DNA of 64,000 nt from Vibrio spartinae (lineage in GTDB: Bacteria > Pseudomonadota > Gammaproteobacteria > Enterobacterales > Vibrionaceae), in NCBI RefSeq assembly GCF_024347135.1, contig NZ_AP024908.1, forward strand, positions 434,001 to 498,000. The letters are read 5' to 3'. Made by a program: the position numbers and the translations under genes. Below the pieces are notes generated by a model. That model was not told where the DNA came from. It did no database searches and saw only the letters and a list, made by a program, of their open reading frames with translations. Shown one piece after another: positions 49,746 to 58,363 of this stretch; the first letter of the stretch is position 1, and each line of letters starts with the position of its first letter.

Positions 49746-50144
49746 ATGCAACCTCGTAGCCAAATTATTGCTTCTAAAGTCTATGACCAGATCAAGGCAC
49801 GGGAAGACACACCGGACAGCCAATACAATGCCTTGGTAAAAGAACTCCCCAGCATGATCCTACAAAATGGACTGGTTCAGGCCACTGGCTTTTTATGGTC
49901 TAAATACGAAAAAGAGCCTCACTTTAAAAAAGTTCTGGATGACTTGCGGCGTAGCTTCCAAAGCATTAATGAGCCCAGTGCCGAGGCGTTCCACAATAAG
50001 TTAGTTGAGTCAAAGCTTTACGACAGTATTCGTTATACCCGAGAAGCTCTTGAAATTGCAGGTTGGATGCGCCGGTATGTGCAAGGGATCTTAGATCCGA
50101 AGGAAAAAGAAAAATCCAATCAGAGTCAGGAGGCGAGTGCATGA
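49746..50144 (+). CDS. cmr5: Cmr5, small subunit
   Basis: A 132-residue helical protein (IIASKVYDQIKAR, LPSMILQNGLVQATGFLWSK, REALEIAGWMRRYVQGI) matching Cmr5. It lines the inner filament of the complex. Start ATG 49746 lies just after the cmr4 stop; the stop overlaps cmr6 (ATGA). Confidence 0.88.
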   Translation: MQPRSQIIASKVYDQIKAREDTPDSQYNALVKELPSMILQNGLVQATGFLWSKYEKEPHFKKVLDDLRRSFQSINEPSAEAFHNKLVESKLYDSIRYTREALEIAGWMRRYVQGILDPKEKEKSNQSQEASA

Positions 50145-51214
50145 GCGAGCCTATCCCACTTGTCCGAAAAGAACTCAAAGATGGTTGGCGTGATACCCAA
50201 TCCGCTAATCCAAGTTTACTGATGCAAAAAGGTTTTATAGAAATAGAAAACCCTAAGGCACTGAAAAGCAGTGGTGAAGAAGCCAAGAAATTTGCGCATT
50301 TGAATAAGATGGCAAAACTTCCTGCTCCAAGTATCTACCAAAGAGCCTTTAATCGCTGGTTTAACCTGACATCCGATAGCGATCACTTCGGCCAACGAGT
50401 AATGAAGCTAGAGAATCGCCTGCTGATTGGTCTTTCTGGCTCTGGTGCATTAGAAACGGGTTGTTCTCTGAGCTATGGTTACGGGATGCCCTATATTCCG
50501 GGTTCCAGTGTCAAAGGCGTGGTGCGCGCTTGGGTTGAGCAAAATTTTAAAGACAATCACCCTGATGAACTCGCCGAGCTGTTTGGTACCCGTGATAGCG
50601 ATGATATTGACTGTGTGTCTGGCCTCGTCACCTTCCATGATGCGTGGTGGATACCTCATGCTAAAGGGAATACTAAGCCAAAGCCATTTGTATTAGATGT
50701 GGTTACCACCCACCACCAAGCCTATTACAACGATAAGCAAGCCGAACCATCGGATAAAGATAGCCCAATCCCGAACCATCTTCTCGCCGTGCAAGGCAGT
50801 TTTCTGTTTGTTATCGAAGGCGCACCCGAGCACGTCGAACTGTGCCAGAAAATGCTGACTCAAGCGCTGCAAGATAACGGCATCGGCGCTAAAACCGCGG
50901 CTGGGTATGGGTATTTTAGAGGTGATGATCAAGAAGCATTGGACTTACTGAGCTGTTTACAAAAACTGTCTCGTGAGCGTCGAATGAGTGATGAAGAAAA
51001 GCGTGAGTATGATGTTGAGCATCTTACCGAAAAGCAGCTAACGACTATGTTTAGTAAAGATCTGAATAAGACCAAAAAACGTGATGATATTCAGTGGCTT
51101 ATCGCAATGGTTGTTAAGCATCATGGCGAGATTATTGATTCTTGGAAAAGTGAAACAAAGAAAAGCTCTGTAAATCGTTGGAAGGCATATAACTTTTTAG
51201 TTGAGGAACAATAA
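50141..51214 (+). CDS. cmr6: Cmr6, RAMP subunit
   Basis: About 357 residues with the Cmr6 core: ENRLLIGLSGSGALETGCSL, YIPGSSVKGVVRAW, and near the C-terminal part GIGAKTAAGYGYF. The C-terminal 80 residues are charged and less conserved. ATG 50141 overlaps cmr5; the stop overlaps the next gene (TAATG). Confidence 0.9.
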   Translation: MSEPIPLVRKELKDGWRDTQSANPSLLMQKGFIEIENPKALKSSGEEAKKFAHLNKMAKLPAPSIYQRAFNRWFNLTSDSDHFGQRVMKLENRLLIGLSGSGALETGCSLSYGYGMPYIPGSSVKGVVRAWVEQNFKDNHPDELAELFGTRDSDDIDCVSGLVTFHDAWWIPHAKGNTKPKPFVLDVVTTHHQAYYNDKQAEPSDKDSPIPNHLLAVQGSFLFVIEGAPEHVELCQKMLTQALQDNGIGAKTAAGYGYFRGDDQEALDLLSCLQKLSRERRMSDEEKREYDVEHLTEKQLTTMFSKDLNKTKKRDDIQWLIAMVVKHHGEIIDSWKSETKKSSVNRWKAYNFLVEEQ

Positions 51215-51981
51215 TGAATATAAAGCGAACATGGCCTTTTTGGCTGGTGGTATTTCTAGTACCGCTTTTAGCGATTATTTTAGCAGGAATATGCGGCAAT
51301 GAAATTGGTATTCATTTTATTAATAATGAGTCTAATTTTTATTTGAAAGGGAGTTTTATTCATAGCCTTGTCGTTTCAGTATCAACCAGTTTGATCGCGG
51401 CGGGGGTTGTGTACCTCTTTATTGATAAAAAGTTACGAGAGTTGTTGGCTCACGATGAAGTGATTACGGTGATCTTAAAAACGAAAGAAGGCAAAACGAA
51501 AGAATGCCCTCCGATGAGCCGTAAAGATTTTTGTCGTCAAGAAGTGTTGGGTTACTTAGGAATGCTTGGTGGACCGGAGCGGTTTACATTGAGTTATATG
51601 AAAAAGAAAGAGTTCGGAAATCGCATCCTAGCAATACAACAGGGTAAGGGGAGCGATAAACTGATCATAGAATGTACAGATGATGAATTGAAACAATTCG
51701 ACCCAGACCACCACGAAAATGATGATATTACAGTTGTTCTACAATCTAAGTCGAATCTCGACAATAAGATAACTTGCCCACCAATGCCAAGAAAAACCTT
51801 TAGCCGCGCAGAGGTGCTCGGCTATATTGGTATGATGAGTGGTGCGCAGCGCTTTGAGATTGCAAGCTTAAAAACCCCTCAATTCGGTGCAGACCTTCTT
51901 AACGTGGCGAAAAGTAAAGGTGCGCAGTTGCTCGTCGTTCATTGCACTGATAAAGAAATAGAACAATTCAAAGCGCCTTGA
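51214..51981 (+). CDS. Unknown two-TM protein with duplicated cytosolic domain, last cmr-operon gene
   Basis: I do not recognise this 255-residue protein. Two transmembrane segments (about 8-27 and 49-70) are followed by two copies of one domain, offset by exactly 90 residues: ITVILKT/ITVVLQS, CPPMSRKDF/CPPMPRKTF, RQEVLGYLGM/RAEVLGYIGM, PERF/AQRF, ECTDDELKQF/HCTDKEIEQF. No CARF, SAVED, HEPN, CorA or nuclease motif is visible. Its start overlaps the cmr6 stop, so it is made with the complex. With a cyclase-competent, HD-less Cas10, a membrane effector or ligand-binding role is plausible, but this is inference from context. Confidence 0.85.
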   Translation: MNIKRTWPFWLVVFLVPLLAIILAGICGNEIGIHFINNESNFYLKGSFIHSLVVSVSTSLIAAGVVYLFIDKKLRELLAHDEVITVILKTKEGKTKECPPMSRKDFCRQEVLGYLGMLGGPERFTLSYMKKKEFGNRILAIQQGKGSDKLIIECTDDELKQFDPDHHENDDITVVLQSKSNLDNKITCPPMPRKTFSRAEVLGYIGMMSGAQRFEIASLKTPQFGADLLNVAKSKGAQLLVVHCTDKEIEQFKAP

Positions 51982-52028
51982 TGGGGATAAAATGAATTGA
52001 AACACATTTGTTAGTCGGTTGTTTTTAG

Positions 52029-52056
52029 AATCACTGCCGCACAGGCAGCTTAGAAA
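52029..52056 (+). CRISPR. Solitary degenerate CRISPR repeat after the cmr operon
   Basis: Reads AATCACTGCCGCACAGGCAG then CTTAGAAA: the first two bases and one loop base differ from the island repeat. The hairpin stem and 8-nt handle are intact. No second repeat follows. Confidence 0.8.
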
Positions 52057-52359
52057 AAGCTGGAGAATCAGCCAAGACCGAACCAAGTGCAGGCCGCCTG
52101 TTGGAGGGATTTTTCAATTTCAGCCGATGGAGGGGGCATTCTTGTTACTTGGAGTACTGTGAATCAGTGTATTTTAAGTCAGTGAATAACAGTGTTAAGT
52201 GAAAACATATATTGAATATATGATGTCAATTTAATTATTCATATTAGTTGTGAGCAAAAATGACACACGAACAAGATTGACATATCTGAAAAAATTAATA
52301 ATCTTTATGCCTATATAATTAAGGGAATATTTATTCTTTAACAATTGGGTTAGGTATAT
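52057..52359. other. Intergenic region after the solitary repeat
   Basis: About 300 bp without a gene. The first 60 bp has GGCCGCCTGTTGGAGG, faintly like the array tail's CCGCCTGTTGCGA; the rest is AT-rich (TGAATATATGATG) and probably holds the promoter of the next gene. Confidence 0.4.
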
Positions 52360-53250
52360 ATGGCTGAATATGAAAATAAGAAAGACTTAGTTATATCTGA
52401 GCAAGAAATTGTTCATCTAAATGAAATGATGAAAAGTTTTGATTCCGATATTTCTGCGGCAATGTCGTATGTCAGGCGGGTGCAAAAATTAACATTCAGC
52501 CAATTAGAGAAACGGTTTTCTGGAATACAAGGAAATACCTTAAAACGGTATATGCATCAAAGTTATCCTTCGATGCGTCCTATTCATGTGGTTGCTGCAT
52601 ATTCATGGCTTACCATGGTTCCAATGACGGCATTCTTTCATGGATTTAAGAGAAATAAACGCTATAGTGGCATGGATGATAGTTTAGTTGAGGCTTTAAT
52701 TCGTATTGGACGTTTACCAACAGAATTAATGGAACTTTTTCTGGCGATGATTTGCAGTATACTCAGTGATGAATCGAAACAACAATTCCTGATATTCAGA
52801 CAAAAAATAGAAAATAAGTATAATAAAATACAAGAGAGTAATGATATTGTTCCTCCTAAAAATCTAGATATAGAAGCTTTTGCTATTGATTATTATCGTT
52901 CAATTGCACTGACTGTGAAACAATTCAGACAAGAAAATAATTTTGCTATCAATACTATGTCGAGAGTACTTGGCTTATCCGATTATCAGTACAATATTTT
53001 GGAAAATCCGAATAGAACAACACACTTTCCCGTCTCAATCGGATTTAGGGTGATGCAGGGATTTCAGCTTGATAATTATGTGAATTTTACCTGTGAAATG
53101 AGGTGGTTTCCTGAATTCCATGAACTCAGACAGAACCAACATGTGCAGCATGTCCGAGAACTATTAACCATTGAGGCACTAGGATACCTCAAAACGAGTG
53201 AGCGGAAATACATGATTAATATCCTGATAAACTTATTAAATATTGCATAG
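52360..53250 (+). CDS. Unknown protein with two helix-turn-helix-like regions
   Basis: I do not recognise this 296-residue protein. It is mostly helical. A region near residues 35-75 (YVRRVQKLTFSQLEKRF..NTLKRYM) and one near 183-225 (TVKQFRQENNFAINTMSRVLG, followed by NILENPNR) both resemble XRE-type helix-turn-helix arrangements, so a DNA-binding regulator is plausible. The DNA is distinctly AT-rich against the cmr genes, a sign of separate origin. It may regulate the neighbouring defence genes (inference). Confidence 0.7.
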   Translation: MAEYENKKDLVISEQEIVHLNEMMKSFDSDISAAMSYVRRVQKLTFSQLEKRFSGIQGNTLKRYMHQSYPSMRPIHVVAAYSWLTMVPMTAFFHGFKRNKRYSGMDDSLVEALIRIGRLPTELMELFLAMICSILSDESKQQFLIFRQKIENKYNKIQESNDIVPPKNLDIEAFAIDYYRSIALTVKQFRQENNFAINTMSRVLGLSDYQYNILENPNRTTHFPVSIGFRVMQGFQLDNYVNFTCEMRWFPEFHELRQNQHVQHVRELLTIEALGYLKTSERKYMINILINLLNIA

Positions 53251-53302
53251 ATGCACGTTATATTAAATATACAGATCGTATTTACCTACACAGATAGTAC
53301 AG

Positions 53303-54193
53303 GCAGTGCTGTCAAAAAAGCCTAACCATTTTCCCTGAATGGTTTTCTTGGTTGGGTGGTTGATTTGAGTTGAGTGAAACATAGCAAAAGCTAATTTGGT
53401 CACAGGGCTCAGGGTGAAAAATCAGGACGATTTTTCAATTATCCCCTAACAAAAAATCTTGAGCAGGAGCGAATCAATCCGACCCTGATTTGGTGCCGCT
53501 GAACTCAAACCTTAGGCATTTTTGGGGACTTTTGCTGCTGGGCAAAAGTCTCTGGGGCGCTTTCGGAGATGCTATTGAAATCGGCAAAAGTAATCGCGCA
53601 CCAAACCGCTGCACCTCAACTTTCAATCTTTCCAGCCTCCGGCTCCAAATTTTGACGCACAATTATGTTCTGCGATTTCAGAGGCATGGGTACTCTGTGC
53701 GCCAGTAACTCTTGCCAAGATGCAAGAGTCACCAGAAAATCTTTTTTGTTTGGCTGAGTTGCGCGTTGTCCAGAACCTGCTTTTACGGGCGTCCTGCCCG
53801 GAAAAGCCTAACCATTCTTCCATGAATGGTTTTCTTTGTTCAGAATTTTATTTGAATTCAGAGAAACATATACAAAGCCAATAGGATCGATGGACTCAGG
53901 GTAAAATTCATGGATGAATTTTTAGCTTTTCGTGAGCAGGAGCGAATAAAAGCGCCCCGGTCAGCGTCCACGAACTAAACCGTTCTTTTGGGTACTTTTG
54001 GAACGCCAAAAGTATCTGGGGCGCGTGCATCAGATGTTGCAGAAATTAATAAACTCATTGCGCACCAAATCACTACACCTCAACTTTCAACCTTCCCAGC
54101 CTAACCATTCTTCCATGAATGGTTTTCTTTGTTGAGTGGCTGATTTGAATTGAGTGAAACATTCTAAAAGCCAATTTGATTGATGCACTCAGG
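53303..54193. repeat. Hairpin-repeat block 10
   Basis: Starts at a palindrome (53320, variant CCATTTTCCCTGAATGG) joined to unrelated sequence on its left. Further palindromes are at 53806 and 54099; the last is joined directly to CTTCCCA. Hairpin alleles ACTTTTGCTGCTGGGCAAAAGT and ACTTTTGGAACGCCAAAAGT are both present. Confidence 0.75.
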
Positions 54194-54344
54194 ATGAAAT
54201 TTAAACCGTTTAGACCTTCTTTTTTTGCCCTTAAAAAATAACCAATAAAAACAGTAAGATACAGGAGGGCAATTTTAACAAGGTAAAAAAGGGTTTTTGC
54301 CGCTAACCTCTTGCCAGTGCTTATTTTTTCGTGATATGTTCATT
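54194..54344 (+). promoter_or_regulatory. CRISPR leader of array 9
   Basis: Standard 151-bp island leader. Confidence 0.8.
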
Positions 54345-54492
54345 GTTCACTGCCGCATAGGCAGCTTAGAAACTGAACGTGCATGAGCTGAAATATTCAT
54401 TGCTGTTCACTGCCGCATAGGCAGCTTAGAAACGCTCGTTCAGACATGAAATCCGGGGCAACAGGTTCACTGCCGCATAGGCAGCTTAGAAA
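54345..54492 (+). CRISPR. CRISPR array 9 (2 spacers)
   Basis: Three perfect repeats, two 32-nt spacers; followed by the tail in a slightly different form (GGCTAAAACGCC..CCGCTTGTTGCGA). Confidence 0.95.
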
Positions 54493-55050
54493 GGCTAAAA
54501 CGCCACTCACGGCACCGCTTGTTGCGACTGATTTGAATTGAGTGACACATAGCAAAAGCCAATTTGGTCACAGGACTCAGGGTGAAAAATCAGGACGATT
54601 TTTTCAATTATCCCCTAACAAAAAATCTTGAGCAGGAGCGAATCAATCCGACCCGGCCAGCGTCCACGAACTAAACCGTTCTTTTGGGTACTTTTGGAAC
54701 GCCAAAAGTATCTGGGGCGCGTGCATCAGATGTCGCAGAAATTAATAAACTCATTGCGCACCAAATCACTACACCCCAATTTTCAACCTTCCCAGCCTCC
54801 GGCCCCAAATTTTGACGCACAATTATGTTCTGCGATTTCAGAGGCATTGGTGCTCTGTGCGCCAGTTACTCTTGCCAAGATGCAAGAGTAACCAGAAAAT
54901 CTTTTTTGTTTGGCTGAGTTGTGTGTTGTCCAGAACCAGCTTTTACGGGCATCCATGCCCGAAAAAGCCTAACCATTCATCCGTGAATGGTTTTCTTGGT
55001 TCAGTGGTTTGTTTGAATTGGGTGAAATATTTTTAAAAACTGAGTCTCCC
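54493..55050. repeat. Array tail and hairpin-repeat block 11
   Basis: Tail, then the ACTTTTGGAACGCCAAAAGT allele, a TTACTCTTG hairpin and palindrome at 54967 leading into the toxin promoter. Confidence 0.75.
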
Positions 55051-55206
55051 TGTTATTCCCATTCCAAAAATCACCTTTTCCCATCAGAAAACCAAATTCA
55101 AACATGCTTTATACTTCCTATTGAGTATAATTATTTATTCATATGAAAATAAATTTATCAATAAGCATCCATCAATAAAACAATCACGGCTCAGCCAACA
55201 ACGTCA
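55051..55206 (+). promoter_or_regulatory. Upstream region of the RNase toxin, homologous to that of vgrG
   Basis: Starts TGTTATTCCCATTCCA, then TTGAGTATAATTAT, ATTCATATGAAAATAA and TTATCAATAA, matching 21108-21264 in order and spacing. TATAAT at 55126-55131 is the candidate -10. Confidence 0.6.
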
Positions 55207-56673
55207 ATGAACGATCAAACCATTCAAATCTATAACCTGATGGCTTATGAATTTGCTCAGGTTGAAGGGGATTTCATGTCCCTGCGCGAATCGGATATCA
55301 AATCCGTGATGCCTTCCGGCATACGCTTTGCTGATTTTCTCGAACAGCTTCGCAGCGGCCATCAAGTCTTACTCACGGATACGCCATCCATCCCCTTATT
55401 GATCCGGGATCGGGATGAATGGGGCAATCAATATTGGCGAGTCAATCCCGAGGTTGAGCCTCAGCTCGACGGACTGGCATACAAGGCTTATACCGCACGG
55501 GTTGAGCTGGTCAATCATGGCATAGGCTCATCTTACGTCGGTAGTGTCAACGCTTCGGTGTATACCGAGCCTTATGTTGAACGTGAACCTGTGAAACTCA
55601 CTTTACAAGAGCGGCTAGTCAGGCAGCGTCAGGAGCGGTTACAGGAATTAGAGAACATACAACTGCCCCCGTCATCATGGCAAGACGCGTTTAACAAACC
55701 AGCGTTTAAATCGGAGCCTAAACTGCAACAGGTATTTGCCAAATCATCTCTCGTACCCAGCGGCACCTGTGATATCGGTACAGTGAAAGAGCCCCTCGCT
55801 GCTATTGGTCAGGTGGCCGTCTATGGTGCTGTTGTGGCCAAGGGCACTACCGGGGAGATCACACTTGCCGAAGTGGGCGGATCGGTTCTCAAGACTTTTA
55901 GTGATATGGCACTACGGCTGGTGAAGGGGGGAGCATCTCCGGCCACTGCTGCCCTTGCGTTATTTATGCCGACCAAGGTCGCAGACGGCACCTTATACGA
56001 TGAGGACAACCTGCGTAATATGGCCGTTGCCAACACCAACATCCGTTTGGGCTTCGACGCGTCAGGGCAACTTTACGGCTACCATGTCAAAGGTGCTGAT
56101 ATTCCGGTGCGTCATGTTGAGCAAGTGGAAGACAAGTTTGTCGTTGGACTGGAAGTTGGAAACACCCTAGAGTGGGTGCCGATGCATCCGCAAGACAAAG
56201 AGAGTCACATTAATGCGTCGCCAATTCCTGCTTTAGACAGTTATCATATCTGGATCGACCCAGAACACGGTGAAGCGGAATTGGCTGGGGCAAATGGGCC
56301 GTACACCACTCCGATTCATCAAGTCGATGTCAGAGATTACATATTGACCTTTCCGACAGAAAGCGGATTACCAGCGTTGTATGTGGTGTATAGTCAATCA
56401 ATAGATGACCTGAAATTTGTTCCTTCACCGAAAGGCTATCCTCCTCTTCCTGCGTTTCCCGATGCTGTAAAAGCAAAAAGAAAAACATTGGTTCAGGGAG
56501 GTGGAAAATTGCGGGATCGCTGGAAAGATCGTAAAGGACGAATTTATGAATGGGATTCTCAACATGGGCGTGTTGAAGTCTATTCAAAACAGGGTAAACA
56601 TCTTGGAGAATTTAACCATGTGACAGGGAAACAAACAAAATCCGCAGATCCAAACAGAAAGGTAGAAAAATAA
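55207..56673 (+). CDS. Pyocin S/colicin E3-type RNase toxin
   Basis: A 488-residue protein. Residues 1 to about 165 are an unrecognised N-terminal domain. A middle part (about 180-420) resembles the S-type pyocin domain, ending in IDDLKFVPSPKGYPPLPAFP. The last about 55 residues match the colicin E3 16S rRNA-cleaving domain (GGGKLRDRWKDRKGRIYEWD onward), with all four catalytic residues: D450, H453 and E457 in WDSQHGRVE, and R484 in DPNRK. E3-type toxins cut 16S rRNA at the A-site. No TonB box or classic receptor domain is evident, so T6SS delivery is possible. Followed at once by a probable immunity gene. Confidence 0.85.
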   Translation: MNDQTIQIYNLMAYEFAQVEGDFMSLRESDIKSVMPSGIRFADFLEQLRSGHQVLLTDTPSIPLLIRDRDEWGNQYWRVNPEVEPQLDGLAYKAYTARVELVNHGIGSSYVGSVNASVYTEPYVEREPVKLTLQERLVRQRQERLQELENIQLPPSSWQDAFNKPAFKSEPKLQQVFAKSSLVPSGTCDIGTVKEPLAAIGQVAVYGAVVAKGTTGEITLAEVGGSVLKTFSDMALRLVKGGASPATAALALFMPTKVADGTLYDEDNLRNMAVANTNIRLGFDASGQLYGYHVKGADIPVRHVEQVEDKFVVGLEVGNTLEWVPMHPQDKESHINASPIPALDSYHIWIDPEHGEAELAGANGPYTTPIHQVDVRDYILTFPTESGLPALYVVYSQSIDDLKFVPSPKGYPPLPAFPDAVKAKRKTLVQGGGKLRDRWKDRKGRIYEWDSQHGRVEVYSKQGKHLGEFNHVTGKQTKSADPNRKVEK

Positions 56674-56915
56674 TGAAAGTCGTTATTGAAGCATATGATA
56701 AAAAAACAGAATTGCTGGTTAGCGAAAGGGAAATTCAAGATAAATTCTTAGCGGAAGTAATGCATAACATTGGATTCTCATCAGAAGACGAATCTTTCCT
56801 CTGCTCTGGCTCTGGTGGTTTTAATCTGACTGAAGAACAAGTCAAGATAATTGAAGCGATCATTGATGAGTCTATCTACAGTGTGAATTATGATTTCCAA
56901 TTAGGAACAGCCTAA
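56673..56915 (+). CDS. Probable immunity protein to the RNase toxin
   Basis: An 80-residue acidic protein (MKVVIEAYDKKTELLVSERE) whose ATG overlaps the toxin stop (TAATG). Size, acidity and coupling fit an RNase immunity protein; I see no clear similarity to the colicin E3 immunity protein. Its stop codon TAA is part of GCCTAACC, so the gene's last codons are formed by the island palindrome, a sign that the cassette was joined there. Confidence 0.7.
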   Translation: MKVVIEAYDKKTELLVSEREIQDKFLAEVMHNIGFSSEDESFLCSGSGGFNLTEEQVKIIEAIIDESIYSVNYDFQLGTA

Positions 56916-57817
56916 CCATTCATCCGTGAATGGTTTTCTTGGTTCAGAATTTTATTTGAATTCAGAGAAACATATACAAAGCCAATAGGATCGATGTACT
57001 CAGGGTAAAATTCAGGGATGAATTTTAAGCTATCCCTTAACAAAAAGGCTGAGCAGGAGCGAATAAAAGCGACCCTGATTACGCGCGCTGAAATCAAACT
57101 CAAGGCACTTTTGGGGACTTTTGCTGCTGGGCAAAAGTCTCTGGGGCGCTTTCGGAGATGTGATTGAAATCGGCAAAAGTAATCGCGCACCAAATCACTG
57201 CACCTCAATTTTTATATTCCCCAACCTCCGGCCCCAAATTTTGACGCACAATCTTGTTTTTCGATTTCAGGGATATTGGTGTTCTGTGCGCCAGTTACTC
57301 TTGCCAAGATGCAAGAGTAACCAGAAAATCTTTTTTGTTTGGCTGAGGCGAGTGTTGTCCAGAACCTGCTTTTACGGGCGTCCTGCCCGGAAAAGCCTAA
57401 CCATTCTCCCGGAATGGTTTTCTTGTTTCAGCGACTGATTTGAGTTGAGTGAAACATAGCAAAAGCCAATTTGGTCACAGGACTCAGGGTGAAAAATCAG
57501 GACGATTTTTCAGGATTGTTTGAGCAGGAGCGAATCAATCCGACCCGGTCAGCGTCCACGAACTAAACCGTTCTTTTGGGTACTTTTGGAACGCCAAAAG
57601 TATCTGGGGCGCTTTCGGAGATGTGATTGAAATCGAGGAAAGTAATCGCGCACCAAATCACTACACCTCAATTTTCAACCTTCCCAGCCTCCGGCACCGA
57701 AGTTTACGCACAATCAGCCTAACCATTCTTCCGTGAATGGCTTTCTTATTTCAGCGACTGATTTGAGTTGAGTGAAACATGACAGAAGCGAAAGCCAACT
57801 CTATCGATGCACTCAGA
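56916..57817. repeat. Hairpin-repeat block 12
   Basis: Starts inside the immunity stop codon (palindrome 56910); further palindromes at 57395 and 57717. Contains ACTTTTGCTGCTGGGCAAAAGT, TTACTCTTG and ACTTTTGGAACGCCAAAAGT hairpins. No gene. Confidence 0.75.
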
Positions 57818-57968
57818 ATGAAATTTAAACCATTTAGACCTTCTTTTTTTGCCTTTAAAAAATAACCAATAAAAACAGTAAGATACAGAAGGGCGATTTT
57901 AACAAGGTAAAAAAGGGTTTTTGCCGCTAACCTCTTGCGAGTGCTTATTTTTTCGTGATATGTTCATT
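57818..57968 (+). promoter_or_regulatory. CRISPR leader of array 10
   Basis: Standard 151-bp island leader. Confidence 0.8.
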
Positions 57969-58236
57969 GTTCACTGCCGCATAGGCAGCTTAGAAATCAC
58001 GGTTATCCGCAGTCGCCCGGCGTGATTCGTTCACTGCCGCATAGGCAGCTTAGAAATATCTCGATGTTTGTTCTCGCGTCCTGCGAAAGTTCACTGCCGC
58101 ATAGGCAGCTTAGAAAACCACCATCACCAAGGATCATTGCGCCAGCACGTTCACTGCCGCATAGGCAGCTTAGAAACGTAAGGAACGGTTATGACGAAAG
58201 AGCATACCGTTCACAGCCGTATAGTGGGTAAGCAGA
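57969..58236 (+). CRISPR. CRISPR array 10 (4 spacers)
   Basis: Four perfect repeats with 32-nt spacers, then a degenerate repeat at 58209 (GTTCACAGCCGTATAGTGGG) at the edge of NTase-HEPN copy 3. Its last spacer (58177-58208) is identical to the last spacer of array 1; the other three are different. Confidence 0.95.
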
Positions 58237-58363
58237 ACTATTGCTTTGAATTGAATCGCATTTTTCCCAGTAATATGCGTAAAGTGAGGGTTGATGGTGT
58301 TCTTTGTCAGCCCCTTCTTTTATGCTAACCTCATTCATCCACAACCAGCTCCATGCCACGACT

